A stretch of 64,000 bases of DNA from Penelope pileata (GCA_013396635.1 WBMW01003134.1:540577-604576); one strand, 5' to 3'; counted from the first letter of the stretch, positions 49,758-62,958 are shown. Notes: generated by a model from the sequence alone, not told the origin. Made by a program: numbers and translations.

Positions 49758-50016
49758 TGTAGGGATATTGTTGATCAGAGCCTGAACTTGTGATTGAGCA
49801 CCTGGTGCAGGGCTGTGGCTGGCCTGGGGAGCACAGGCAGAGTGTTTGCACCTGTGCTCCCCCAGGACCAGCAGGAGTGGACCCAGGGCAGGGCTGCTCT
49901 GGGCTCATTTAAGGGCCAGCAGTGAGAGGAACGCATCTCTCTCTGAGACCTGGTACTCATCAGAGAAGTATTGTTTGGGTGTGAGATCGCTGTCATTAGT
50001 TGTGTGAGTTAGGGTT

Positions 50017-50065
<49 letters not shown>

Positions 50066-50151
50066 CTTCTGTGCATGACCTACCTTTATGTAGTTTAGCT
50101 GATATTGCTAAAACTGATCTGAAGCTATTTAGCTTCTCAGTGTGCAGAACA
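49758..50151. mobile_element. Solo LTR of an old endogenous retrovirus, nested in a CR1
   Basis: The 394-bp insert begins TGTAGGGATATTG and ends GTGCAGAACA, so it has the TG...CA ends of a retroviral LTR. It is flanked by an imperfect 5-bp duplication and lies exactly inside a conserved CR1 block that resumes without loss on the other side. Internally a CATTTAAGG at 49906 to 49914 could be a TATA-type signal if the LTR reads on the plus strand. A 42-T tract sits in the 3' half. No primer-binding site, coding region or second LTR is present, so recombination between two LTRs has probably removed the provirus. A 5-bp duplication fits ERVL- or class I-like elements better than the 6 bp of alpharetroviruses. 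Family assignment would need a repeat-library match. Confidence 0.72.
50019..50060. repeat. 42-base poly-T tract inside the LTR
   Basis: This is an uninterrupted run of 42 T's, by far the longest homopolymer in the window. Its length is likely variable and partly a sequencing estimate. Confidence 0.95.
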
Positions 50152-50156
50152 GCTCT
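50152..50156. repeat. Target-site duplication, right copy
   Basis: GCTCT directly follows the LTR end and precedes the resumed CR1 (tcaccagacgggtgg). One substitution from GTTCT on the left. Confidence 0.6.
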
Positions 50157-50356
50157 TCACCAGACGGGTGGTCGGGCCCTGGAACAGGCTCCCCAGGGCA
50201 GTGGTCAAGGCCCCAGGCTGCCAGAGTTCAAGGAGTATTTGGACATTGCTCTCAGACACAGGGTCTGAATTTGGGGTGGTCCTGTGTGAAGACATGGGCT
50301 GGACTCAATGACCCCCATGAGTTCCTTTCAACTCAGTGTGTTCTATGATTCTATGA
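50157..50356 (+). mobile_element. CR1 LINE, 3' part of the split copy, sense
   Basis: tcaccagacgggtggtcggg, 'ccctggaacaggctcccca', 'gggcagtggtcaaggcccc', 'gagttcaaggagtatttgg' and 'gggctggactcaatgaccc' lead to a tail of tgttctatgattctatga. This is the 3' end of the CR1 whose upstream part is at 49708. The type matches the antisense copy at 41085. Confidence 0.95.
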
Positions 50357-51972
50357 AAAACAAACACTGATCCTTGTTCCTCACTTGTCTGCTGAGGAAG
50401 TGGTCCTTTGCAGCAATGTGATGATTGCCTGTCAGGGAGGAGAATAGTTTCTCAGATTTGCAATATAATTTTGCTTCATAGTATTACAGACCATATCAGA
50501 TACTTTAAAGTTGTGTGAAATAGCACAGATGTGCTCTCTCGAGTGGTGCCCCAGAGCCTAGAAAATGTGACTGCCCTGGTGGACTTTCGGTTGGACCAGT
50601 TGCTGTTGCCGTGACTGTACTAACTTTTTGCTGAATCAATCCATCTGATGGCTTGACAGAAATACTTCAGCCAGGGGGACCGATTTGTTTGATGTGATAG
50701 GTGCATCTGGAGACAGAGCTGCTGTCACCTAGCAGACAGAAAGCAAAAAGAACAACATACAAGGGGATGCATGCAAGACATGCAAACCAGAAACATGGTT
50801 GGTGTATACTGGTGGGACACATGATGTCTAGGGGGACAAATTCTCCCAGACTAGAGAGAGAGCTTAGAACTGGCATTGCTCTTCTGAAGTAGGTTTGGAT
50901 GAGCCTATCAGCTCTTAAGTTCATCGTGGTTCTCCTGGGTTTCTTATAGCCAATATAGCAACAGAGCTGGGAATAAGCAGCCCTTGACTTCAGTATGTCA
51001 CAGAGGTTAAGGTCTCTTTGACGTTATCACTGTGGGAAAATGGTTGTTTGAATCGCTAAGATGGTTATCCATGGAAGCATAAGTGAATGTTTTTCCAGGG
51101 CTTTTCCATCCATTAAAAAAGATGTGTTATACTTTGGGAGAAGGCGTGTGCTCTGTGTAAGCAAAACAGATTAACCTTGAGTCAAATAATCATTTTGTTG
51201 TCAGCTTTTGAACTAGCCCAGGAAACCTTTCAAGAGCAGGAAGATGCCTTGCTTTTTTTCCTCTCTGTCCTCTGCTCTTGTGGAAAGCTTCTAGTCAGAA
51301 TTTAAAGAAGGTAGTAAACACGTTCTCTCTGATCTCTCTGCTTGAAATTCACCTCTCCCAGGCTGATGTACAAATTGTTCTCATCTGACATCAGCCAAAC
51401 TCAGTGGATAAGCAGAAACGTCTGCTTTTTTCCCTTCACTCTATTCTTCCCAACCCACATCCCTGCCTTTAATCTGTTTTGCCTAGATGCCACTTCTTGT
51501 CTGTCACAAAGTGAGGATGTGAGGCAACGTCTATCTATCTTCCAAGTATTTTGCTGGTGCAATACCCAGCACGCTGTGTTCCTAGGAGTTAGTGTAATTC
51601 AAATGATAAAAACACATCTCCACATAGGAGGAAACACTGGGTTCAATAAGAGGTGTTTCAAGTCTGTTACATTTCAGCTTGCCTGAACTAAAAAGATTTC
51701 AGAGTTGTGTGGTTTTGGTTTCTTGAGTCTTTCATTTTTTATTTTTATTAATAATTGTCATATTATTAAACAGTAATAAAGAAGCCAGAGATTGTAACAG
51801 AACCACAAAGGTTATATGGAAGCTTCAATGCAGAAGCAGAAGCAAAATCCTGAAGTAGCAGAAATGCCTCTTGTCCCCTGATTATGGTGCCTCTCTCTGA
51901 GGCCTGCTCTAAACTGAGTTGGGGACCTATGGCTGACAGTCCCAGCTGTTCAGCTCCCAGCAATTCAGTAAC
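50357..51972. other. Gene-free stretch
   Basis: No gene or clear repeat. A 114-codon plus-strand frame (51342 to 51686) carries no known motif. Confidence 0.5.
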
Positions 51973-52244
51973 TAGTGATAGGATGAGAGGGAATGGCCTC
52001 AAGTTGTGCCAGGGAAAGTTTGGGTTGGATGTTAGGAAAAAACTTCTCTGAGAGAGTGCTCAGGCACTGGCACAGGCTGCCCAGGGAGGTGGTGGAGTCA
52101 CCATCTCTGGAGGTGTTCAAGGTACGTCTGGATGTGGTAGTGAGGGACATGGTTTTAGCAGTTTAATGGATAATCTTGGTGGTAGGTGGAGGGTTGGACT
52201 AGGTGATCTTGGAGGTCTTTTCCAGCCTTGATGATTCTATAATT
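51973..52244 (+). mobile_element. CR1 LINE 3' fragment, sense
   Basis: tagtgataggatgagaggga, 'ggcctcaagttgtgccagg', 'ggcacaggctgcccaggga', 'ggtggtggagtcaccatct', 'gggttggactaggtgatctt' and 'ggaggtcttttccagcctt' end in atgattctataattc. It is the same type as the copies at 17420 and 33206. The minus-strand 61-codon frame here is a shadow. Confidence 0.97.
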
Positions 52245-53725
52245 CCCAGTGTGAGATCACACTACTTGTCCCTGTCAAGGTCTTGCAATTTTTTTCAGTG
52301 GAGTAAAAATATTCTCCTAATTCCAGCAAAAGACTGGGGACAGTTTCCCAGGGAGATGATCTTTGAGCTGTCCTCTTCCTGAAGGGTGGGTCTGTCTGGA
52401 GCAGAAATCCCTCAGCTGGCTGCTGGAGGGGCAAATTCCCCAAAGGTTTTTCTCTCTGTGGAAGACAGGAAGTTGAGTCATACGTAACCATATAGAATCA
52501 CAAGGGAAAGAGGACAAACCTACATTTAGGCTGATATTTCTGTGGCTCTTTGAAGAGCTAAATAAGTGTTAGTTTAAGAAAACTTTACCCTATAGGGAAT
52601 GGCCAGATGATTCAAAATAGAATGGGATTGTTTTTCTTTAACACTTTCTGGCCACAAGGTGTCAATCCTTACTCACAAGAAGAACTAAGGGCTGGTACAC
52701 TTTTCTCAAGCTGAATTGTAGCAAAATGTATTGCTCTTCCAAGAGCAATGACAGCTGGGGAAATAGGAGATGAAAAGGCAGTAAATGCAAAGGATAAGCA
52801 CAGACCTCAACTGTAAAATCTTCCCCCTTCACCTTGTAAAGGACATCATGCCTGTTTTGTAGTATTAGATATGCAGCTGCTCCTACATAGCTAATAAATA
52901 GATTAAATCAAAACTCAATTCTGTTGTTATCTTTCTGCAATATTTCAGTTTTTATGAGATGTTAAACAGCTGTGTTCTCAAAAATATTTCTATTTAACAA
53001 AGATGGAGAAAAGGTCAGTGAAAAGGGGAGAATTTCAGAGATGCATCCAGAAAACCGTAATGCTTCTGAATAATGAACCACAAAACAGTGAGGGGAAAAA
53101 AGTCAAGTGAAAGCAAGGCCTACAAAAACTTGGTGCCATTTAAATGTCAGATAGACAGGTTTTCAACAGGGCTTTAATAATGAAACATTATTTTGCCAAC
53201 TGATACTGCGTAAACAGCATTTTGCCTTCAGAAATCCTAATGGAGCACTGACAGTCCAGCTGAAAAATACCAAAGACATTTTTCCATTCTACCATAGCTA
53301 ATGGACACCGAATTCCCTCCAGGTTTGTGTGGTGAACATAATTTCCTCTGCATCCAAGTGCTCTCCCTGAGCACTGGTGTGGGAGGATAGCGCAGATTTG
53401 CCCCAAAGGGAAAATTCACATTACACAACAACATGTGTAATTCAGCGGTGTTTTGAACTGCCTGTTTTGGTTCTGCTGTATTTTTTTGCACTGTGAGCGT
53501 GTGTGATTTGACTGTGAGTAGTGGGTAAATATGCTTGATTTTATACTCTATGGTGTCACGTTGCTTTCTGAGGAACAGGGAGGCACTTTAATCTCTTTAA
53601 GAATTCTTTCCTAGGTTGGAAAAAAATGGCAAGGGAAGAAAACTCTCTGTCCAATCCACTGCAAGATGGTCTCCTTGTGCACCCTCGCTCTGCAAAGCTG
53701 ACACACTGAGGGCATTGTCTTTTTG
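52245..53725. other. Gene-free stretch
   Basis: No gene or repeat is recognised. Confidence 0.5.
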
Positions 53726-53828
53726 TAGAATCACAAAATGGCTTGGATTGGAAGGGACCTTAAACACCACCCAGTTCCAGCCCTCTGCCGTGGGCAGGGA
53801 CACCTCCCACTAGATGAGGTTGCCCAGG
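53726..53828 (-). mobile_element. CR1 LINE 3' end, antisense
   Basis: tagaatcacaaaatggcttg, gattggaagggaccttaaac, 'accacccagttccagccct' and 'tgccgtgggcagggacacc' plus 'ctagatgaggttgcccagg' form a typical antisense CR1 3' end, truncated at about 100 bp. Confidence 0.95.
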
Positions 53829-56800
53829 TATTATCATATTGCCTTAATATGAACTTTAAGATGTTAAGGGCTCTTTCTACCATGACAAAACTGTCTACAG
53901 CAGGTAAACAAATGATTTTTATAAAAGCACGAGTGGTGCCATGTTTTAAGACGACTCACCCAGCTAGCTATCTCCTGGCCTTCATCATTTAGTTCTTAGT
54001 GATTCCTATGCTCATTGGCACTGCTCTCTGGCATGCATTGGCCACCAGGTCTGCTAGCTTCAATGCAACAAATTCCCTTGTGTGGCCATACTAGAGCTGC
54101 CAGGGCCAGCAGGCTGCTGCTGCAAGCACCAGCTGATGGCCATGCAGCCCTGCAGGCACAGCTGGGATCAGGAGCTTGCCTGCTGGGCCCTCTGTTACCA
54201 GTGATGATGCATAGAATAGAAGAAACCTGGCTCAACTGCTGGGGACTTGGCTGAGTTGGCAGCTTGAGAAAACAGTTTCTCCTTCAACCCCAGACTGCTT
54301 CCTGTGGAAATCACCACTAGAGAGTAAACACTGCAAATGCTGTGAGGGGTCTCTGGAGAGAGCAGAGCTGCACTGGAGCAAAGGAAACAGCAAAAGCTAG
54401 ATGGGCCTTCTGAGGAATGAGAGGAGGAAAAAAAAATGGTGATTTATTGTCCTTGGTTAAAGTAAGGAGATTTCTAAACTGGACAAAGCAAGGAGCTGCT
54501 GGGTTATTTTGCGCAAATGTTACAGTGAATGCAAAGGACTTTACCAGGCAGCTTCCACTCTCTGCCATTTCCCTCTTTCCCTATCTGGCCACAGCATCTG
54601 TGCTTGGAGGGCTGAGCATCTCCTGCTGCTTCGCAGCTCAGCAGCACTGGCATGTACTCAATGTATTGCATTAAATGCTCTGGCACGTGTTGCATTTCCC
54701 CAGGCTAACCCATGTGTGTTGTGTGCTAGCACCTGGGCTGTTCCCTCTTCTGCGTGTGGCAAGGTAGTCTGGCATGTTTTCCCCAATGCAGAGGTGAAGG
54801 TTTTGTGGCTGAACATCCTTGTTTTGGAAATACTGCATCACGGGAGCCTAATTCTTTTGCTGGGAAAGGAAATGAGTCGATTGGGTGTGTGCAACTGGGA
54901 AGGGTGAGGAGGAGTGAAGCTTTTGTGCTCACAGCAGTTTTTTCCCTTTTTTTTGTTGAATCAGAGCTAAATAAATAAATCAAAGAGAGACACGGGACAA
55001 AATCTGAAGAGCATTTTACACACAGGTAAAGCATAAATAAGCTCTGCCAAAGGTCTAATTGTATCTATGTTCACACTGAGATGCTGACAACACGCATTTT
55101 GCTGCTTATTAAAGAACATTAATTTCAGATGCCATCTGATGCTAAACTGAAAATAGCTACAGCTACTCCCAGAGCAGCTGCAATAATGTAAAGGCTCATG
55201 GAGCTGCTAGCTTGCTGGGGAGCATGCTGACAGCGCTGCCCTCGGACAGGGCTGCAGTGCAGCCAGTCCCGTTTGTGCCAGGCTGCTGCTGCTCTGCCAA
55301 GAGGAGAGGGTGCTCGGGAACTCCTGGGTCAGGAGGAAGCTGTGGTGGCTACGGTGGCTGCTCTGCTTGCAGCTAGGGTCGAAGAACGCAGAATCTCCCC
55401 AACATTTTCAAAATATTGTGTTTTTTCTCCTGATGTCCAAGCTGTCTCACCCTGAAACAAACAGCCCACTCTTTCCCCAAGCGAACAGATTTCTCTTCTC
55501 CAAATCCCACCCTTCAGGCATCCTGCTTATCACTGCCACAGAGCCCAGCAGCCCTGCTGCTGGTTCCTCTGCCAGGGCACTGCCTGTGCTGAGCTGGATG
55601 CTGAATTAACTCCTTGACTTTTATTTTCAGCCAAACCCACAGTTTGCTACCTCTGCTTCCTTCCAGCCCCCCACACAAATATTGCAGTATGTATGTTGTA
55701 CTGTAGATTTAGTTTGGGCTATTTTTAACAAGGTTGTTTCCAGCTGTCATTCTCTAGTTTTTGTTTTTGAGTTATCACAAGCTTTACCCTTTGTATTTAA
55801 ATGTGCTGCAGTTGAAGGAGTGGTAGGAAAAACCCAGGGCCATCTGTCTACTTGCAGCACATGGAGCAGCACGCTGCCTTGAATGGAGCCGATCAGCCTA
55901 GCTCTGCTCTGACACTTGGGGACCTTGGTGCAGTGACCCCCTGGTCTGCCACACTTGCAATCAGCATGTATGGCCATCAGAAACACAACTGTGCTCACCA
56001 AGCAACCTAACGAAGTAGTCTGACAAAGGTTTCATGTTTCTGTCATGCTGAACATAAATGAGTGCGTAACACTGAGCCAAGAGTCCTACCAGGGAGTCAC
56101 CTGGGGACGAGGGAACTCAGTTCTCTATCCAAATAAGATCTTCTGAACAGAAAGGTGGATAAAGCTATGTCACGTATATGGAAAGCTGTTTCCATACACA
56201 CACATATGATTGGGGTATGTAATAAGTCACAATTTCTTACTGGCCACGTGATGGTGTAAACACCCTGTGGAAGCTACAGAGGTGACTGTTACTTTTTGTG
56301 TTGGGTCACACAGGCCTTATTCCTACACAGATTTGGCTGCTAACACGTAAGACCAAATCTTTTTGCACCTCAAAAAAGCCCATGGCAACATGTAGCTATT
56401 GATTTTTCGAAGGTAATAACATTATCTCAGGAGTCTTTGTGTGCGCAGGAGCAAAGAGGCTTTCCTAAGAGCAGGCATAAAGAAACTAACTGGGCATGGG
56501 CAGTGGTAGACCACAATCCTCTGTAGGAATGGCTCTCTGCTGCCTGGCCCATTCAGCGTCTCACAGCTAACCTCCTCATTTGCTTTATGTTAATTGAGGT
56601 AACAGCCTGCACAGTTGACATCAGGGAGCAATGGAATTTTCCAAAGTGCAAAATTTAATGGCTTGTGTTACCAAACAAAAATTGGTTTTGACCTCTTGCT
56701 GGAGAACGTGGAGCTAATGCTTTCTAGCAGCGGAGAGCTGTTAGCGCGTTGAAAAGATGACGCTGATTCCTTGATGTGCCGCAAATGAATTAGAATGAGG

Positions 56801-58504
56801 GAAAGAAAATTGTCATCTTGCACTGAGCACCTCATAATTTTGCTGTCAGCTGAAGAGCTAAGATTATTGCCAGCAGCAGATAATACGCAGTGGAAGGAAC
56901 CAAAAGAATCAAGATGCCAAAAAATAAAAAATAAAAAGGAGAACTTGTGCAATGAAGCAGGGAAGGAGGGAAGAAAGGGCAATAGAAACCTGTTCTGAAC
57001 AGTAAATCACCCACTTGTGGGTGGACTGAGGACCACTAAACTCTACTGGATCCTTTCTGTAGGAAAGAAGAGGAAAAAAATTAAATTCAAAGTCATCCTC
57101 AACACCACTTTGTTTTACTGCACATAATCGTAATAAACCCATATATCTGTGCTTTGAGAAATTGTTTTAGAGGAAATGACAGCCAAGGCTGCTGGCTGGG
57201 GAAAATGCTTCCAAAAATCCCTAATCAAATTCATGAGTAGATTTTGAGTCCACCGTGGGAGTAACCATTTCATAATTGTTTTCAGAGATCATTTGAGTGC
57301 TTGAACTTGATTAGAACTGGCGCTTGTGTGCTAAATGCAAACTTCAGGCTGATTGTGAAATACACCATTCTTGTTGTGCTGATTTATCATGCAAATCATT
57401 CAGATGGGGAACAGAAATGATACTGTTTGACCTGTGTCACTGATTGAAAAGCAGAGAGAGCAAATGGGAATGCTACAGTCAGCTGTGCAGCTCCGTATTT
57501 GCCACTTCTATGTCCTGGCCCAAATGGAACAGTAGTGGCTGTGCCTCCCCTAGCTGGGAGGCATCTGTAACAGCGAGCAAAATGGGAGATGGAGAATAAA
57601 AACTGCAAACGTTTATTCATAAAATTCTACTTTGCAAATCACTGCTGATTGTCTGGAGAAGTATATGGATAATTATTTTTTAATAACATACATTCAGTAA
57701 GTTGTGATCTTTTCAAAAATAGTTTGAGACTAGAAAAATGAAAGAGTAGACCATGGCATTCACAGCAAGCTAAAAGATCAGCTGCGGTTTAACAGGAAGG
57801 GCAGATGCTCCAGCGTATGATCTCAATACCACAGTGCACTGATTTGTTTTTTGCTTCAATCTTCTCATCTGGTTTGCAGTACAACCCTGCAAAGAGTTAT
57901 AACAGCCTGGTCAAGGGGCTGTGAGATGTGGCAATAGGGTGAGCAGAAACGTCTTAGGGTGTTTTTGCTGGTGGCGTTCCAGGGAACTGTAACACAAGGC
58001 TTTCCTTCTGCAACCTTGTCATATTTGTGGCTTATCTCGGGAATTTTACAAGTGTTTTTCCTTCTACTGTTCTCAAAGTGCTCCTTTGGCACCGCTGCCT
58101 TGATGTTGCCTCTGCAGCAAAACATTCAGTGTTTTCGTTGTCCTGGAGGAGTCCTGAGCACTCTTCCTCATGTAGGGGAGGAAACAAAGAGCATGCCCAC
58201 ACTAACACCATAGACCTGAAACAAAGTATATCAGGAGCCACACCCAGACCCCAAAAAGCAAACCTTTGTACTAAAGAGCTGTTCCTTGGTGTCACTGCCA
58301 AATGCCTCCTTGCAAACAATTCTCTGTCCCTGTGCAGTGTTCAAGGTGCTCCCTTCAGTGCACCCAGAAAGTGCTTTGCTCGCCCCTTTGAAGGCTGTGG
58401 GAGCTCATCAGCACAGGTACAGCCCCATCCATGCTCCTCATCCTTGTTACCCAGGAACATTACTGGAAATTAATTTCACTAACAGAAATACAGCCTTTCA
58501 TGGG
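53829..58504. other. Gene-free stretch with conserved-looking segments
   Basis: No gene or repeat is recognised. Segments around 56720 to 56910 and 57150 to 57420 have the texture of vertebrate conserved non-coding elements: balanced composition, few long frames, CpGs scattered in AT-rich DNA, and an ATGCAAAT octamer at 57389 to 57396. This is an impression that an alignment would have to confirm. Confidence 0.4.
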
Positions 58505-58771
58505 TAGATAGTGATAGGACAAGAGGGAATGGTTTTAAACTAAAAGAGGGGAGATTTAGGTTAGATGTCAGGGGAAATTTTACACTGAGAGGGAGGTGAG
58601 GCCCTGGCCCAGCTGCCCAGAGAGCTGTGGGTGCCCCATTCCTGGAGGCGCTCAAGGCCAGGTTGGATGGGCCCTGGGCAGCCTGAGCTGGTGGGGGGCA
58701 CTGCCCATGGCACAGGGATTGAAACTAGATGATCTTTGAGGTCCCTTCCAAACCAAGTCATTCTGTGATAC
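58505..58771 (+). mobile_element. CR1 LINE 3' fragment, sense, well preserved
   Basis: tagatagtgataggacaaga, 'gagggaatggttttaaact', 'ggtgaggccctggcccagc', 'tgcccagagagctgtgggt', 'ggttggatgggccctgggc', 'gagctggtggggggcactg' and 'gaaactagatgatctttga' end in ccaagtcattctgtgata. It shares its type with the copy at 47400 but reaches further upstream. Confidence 0.97.
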
Positions 58772-61700
58772 GTGGCATGGCAGTGCTTCCACTGATGCGA
58801 TGGTTTTTACTTGAATCTTGCTTTATTGGCTTCAAGAGAACTCAATGTGAGAACAAGATCCTTCTTAGAGGATCCTTGCCATTTCTGTAGTGTCTGGATT
58901 ATGTCCTAGATATTTTATAAAACAACGCAAGGAAAATAAGTCATCCTGTCATGTGGACAACTTATGAAAGATTTACAAGCATACAGAGGAATTAGCAAGC
59001 AGGGAAAGTAATGTGAGCAAGCAGCAAGAAAACCCTGGCTGTGTGTTCCTAATATAAAACAGCATCAGATGCGACAGGAATTTACTGGGAAAATGAGATA
59101 AACGTTTCTGGGTCTGGCCATAACATCCCGTTGAGATCACATCAGTTTTCTGGACACATGTCACCAATAATATGGGGCAAATCATTTTTAAGATCAAAGT
59201 TCAAATGATCCTTTTTCAGATTTGAAAAAACTCCTGTGGAAAGGGCTTATCATCATCATATGCAACTTCTTTTCACTGAGGTACATGCATGTGTTGTTCT
59301 GTGTGGAAGCCATTTACTCGGTCTTACTGAAAAAGTGTCATTCAGCTATTAATTCCAAGCCCAATGTCTAATTCCTAGAGGTGGCCAGGATGTGGGGGCA
59401 ACTGCTGTCACTGAACCAGATGCTGTGAGAGGTTATGGTTTGCTGAAGGGGCAAGAAATGGGTCTTGCCATTCCTCACGGCCCTTTAGGATGCGACAGCA
59501 AAGCTCAACAACCAGCTGTCCTCACTTTCCACCCCAGTCAGCTGTTGTGCTCTTCAGTAAAGAGGAGGGAAAATTCAGCATGTCACTAGAAGTGCATCAC
59601 ATCTTGCAAGTCTGAGTGGGGGAAAAAGGGAATTTCCCAAATCAGTGCTGAATCAAGCCTAACAGAACTCCAATCTCTGAAAAAGTGCTTTATGTTATTG
59701 GTCTTAAACACCTTTCAGCCAGAGCTCTGTAGACGGCTTACCAACATAAATGGGAGAAGGTCCTCAGACTATGTTATGCAGGCTCCTCCACAAAGTAGAA
59801 ATACCATACAGAACATTACTACCACAGCCCATTCAGAATTTAGAGCTCTTCTGTTTGGAAGGAGAAGACTCCTGCAGTCACATGTCCTAGCCATATCCCA
59901 GTCTTTCCCTAAATGTGGCTGAAACCCAAAAGATTAGTAGCTCAATGTATCTGGAAAATGTTTTGGTACTTGAAAATTACCTGTAATTGCTGCCAGTCTT
60001 TTTATTCACCACGGTCAATGTTTTCTGCTCCCAGGGCAGCATAGTCCCAGATGACTTTTCACCCACACTTCTCAGCCTCTCTTTCCTGTCTCTAGGGCTA
60101 TCAGGTTGTGAAATGGAGGGTTATTTGTCTACCCACCTCAGCTTAACATGCTCTTTTAAAGGCTCTTGCTGGCCACCTGCATGGTCAATGACCTCTCCAG
60201 AATGTACTGCTTAGAGCTAAAGAACATATTTTCTGCAGCTGAGGTTTTTAGGTTGAAAGATATTGGAATTGATAGAAAGGCTGTTAGTAGTTTCTGCGGG
60301 GGAAGGAATGAGAATAGTAAAGGCAGGGAGCGAAGCTCAAATTTTTCAAAGGGAGAGAAAGAATCATGTTCAGTTTGAAATTTAGGTCAGAACTACTCCA
60401 GATTTATTTTTGTACAGGTTCATTTCCATCTGCTTCGCTGGCCAGGAAGAAAATCTCTTTCAGTTATTTCAGGCAGTACAAACAATGTGTACGGAGCATG
60501 TTTCACCACCTCGATTCCAAGGGACGGTTAATCTCACAGGGCTGACAGAAACCCAATCAAGGCGCGTTGTTTGATTAAGTTGGAGTCAACAGCAAGAGAA
60601 AGGGGCTTGCTGAGACATGGGATGTAATGGAGGCCTGTGCTGGAGGAGAAACGGGATTTGACAAAAATGGGGCACTTTGCCTTAGTGACAGATGAGCTGA
60701 GGAGATGCAACACTCACAGACCTGTTTTAAATGGTTTTAAATGTTATATTTCCATTCAGTATCTCGCTAAGCGTATTCCAAGTGTCACTGGTAATGCTGC
60801 TACAGAACAGAGAAAGCTAGGATCCCAGTTTAAGCTCTGTGTTTAAGAATCATTTGCTTTTGCTCTCCAGTTCCACATCTGAAGTCATAAGAATTGTAAC
60901 AGTTTCTAACTAAATGTGATGGGATATGCAAAGGATTATGCTTTCACGTGAGAGCTAAGTAGCAGAAGCAGATGAGCTCTTAAGAAACAATGATCCCGGT
61001 TTTATGCAAATACGCCTGCTAAAAGCGAATGAGGGAAGAGGAATATGGAAATAGATGATGATAATAATACAGCAGAGTAACCAGAATTATTCTGAATAGA
61101 TTTCTCCTATTAAGATTTTCATGAGGCGTCAGCTGCTCTTTGTAATTCTTTTCTTAACATTACCATCAAAGTACACCTTATCAAAATATACATATTTGCT
61201 GCTGCATTTATAGTCATTCTATTTAAAATCAAGACAAAATATGTTATTTTGTACAGGGTACTGAAATAATTGTAAGTGCACACAGCAGCTGAGAGTAAAG
61301 GGGTTGAAAAGATTCAGTCACAGATAACAACAGGAGATGCTCACAAGTGTGTCGTTTCCTTTGCCAAGCTCGTGGCTGATGGAGGATGTGCATTTTTCCC
61401 TATCAAGTTTGTCACAACTGGCAAAATCAAAAGCGGGCATCCAATCACTCAGCAATCTATGACATGTTTGTTACTTTGCAATTAGCTAGCTGCTTGTTTT
61501 CTGCTTTTTTTTTTTTTTCCTGTCAAAATATCTCCAAGTCCTGCAACATCTACAGGTTTCTGTAGATGCCCCAAGTATCACATTTAATGGTATCACCAAA
61601 CACAGGCAACAAATGCAAAGATAATTATTGGATAAAAACTAAAACCAACTATCTGGAGAGAGCTCAACACTGGAAGTGCTATGAACTATTTTTAGGCTGA

Positions 61701-62958
61701 GTGGAAATGGAGCTGGCATGGATGCGTAGACTGAACTTCTGAGCTCAGGCATAATTAGAAGTATGTGACTTTGTTGGACTTCACATACTGCCATGCAGCT
61801 GCAGGTTAGCTGCCTCTTGGTCCTTAAAATGTTCACTGGAATTCCAGTGACTGAATACTAACGCTTCCTTAAAGCTGATGGGCTAGTGCGGTGGCACGTG
61901 AGAAAGCGTGGCCCAATCTGCCTGCCGTCAACCAGAGCAGCAAGTAATACCTACGGGGATGCAAAGGCACAGTTGGGGAAGAACTCGCTCCTTCAAATTT
62001 ATTCTTAGAAATGCAACCAGCAAGGCTAGATCATCTGTATCTGGAGCTGTTTTCTGTCCTGTCTTTCATTGAGACATTCTGGGCTTTTGCTGCACACTGC
62101 AAGGCAGCTTTGCAAATCAGATTCGATCATCTGATTCCTCCCACCACGATGCTGCTCTGCAACAGGATGACTCCATGGTGTGACTTGAATGTCAGTCTGA
62201 CACCTGCTGTCAGCAACAGAAATCCTTCCACTGGCTTCAGCAGGAGCAGGAACGTGCTATAGATCACATCATCATATTGATCGCATCGTGCTATTGCTCC
62301 TAAGGAAAAAGACTGTGATTCTTCAGTGCTAAAGCCACAGTCCGAGTGGCAGAAAGGCCAGCAGGGAGGACGTTCACCGTGTGAGACAGTGAGCAGCCTA
62401 CCTTACAGCAGTGCGTGTGGCTGGCACCAGCTCACATCGACACCTGCCTGATCTGCGGGAGAAGCCAGGATTTAGGCTGAGGGGGATGCGGATAACAGAA
62501 AGGCTGGAAAACAGGAATGTGCAATAGTGTGTGGCAATACAGGGCGTGAAGTGCCATGGTAATACAGAGACCTGGGAGAGGTGCAATCAGGAGTTCTTGG
62601 CAAGCTGCTTCATGTGATTTCTGGTTAATATGATGTATGAATGCTGCAGTTCAGAGGACGTTCCCCTACACCTTTCTCTGCCTCAGATGTCTCCTGATCA
62701 ATGTCTACTGAAGTCCCTGGTTCCCTCCTGCTCTGTTACTCTCAGTTAAGAATAAGCTGTGGGTGCTGCTGTGCTCCCTGCAGCAATCTAACTCACACAC
62801 GATTCATCCCACTACTCTCATTAGCATTTTTGTCACATCAGAAACTACAATAATTTGGGCAATCTTTAGAGGAAAAATGTATACAACAAAGCCACGCAGA
62901 CCCCATTTCTGTGGCAGGCAAATTGATTGTTCTTTGACTGACTTTTTAAAAAGTCAGG
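58772..62958. other. Gene-free stretch with conserved-looking segments
   Basis: No gene or CR1 is recognised. A 14-T run lies at 61505. The block 60890 to 61490 looks conserved-non-coding-like, with an octamer ATGCAAAT at 61004 to 61011. Frames are short (under 85 codons). Confidence 0.4.
61505..61518. repeat. Poly-T tract
   Basis: Fourteen consecutive T's. Low complexity. Confidence 0.9.
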
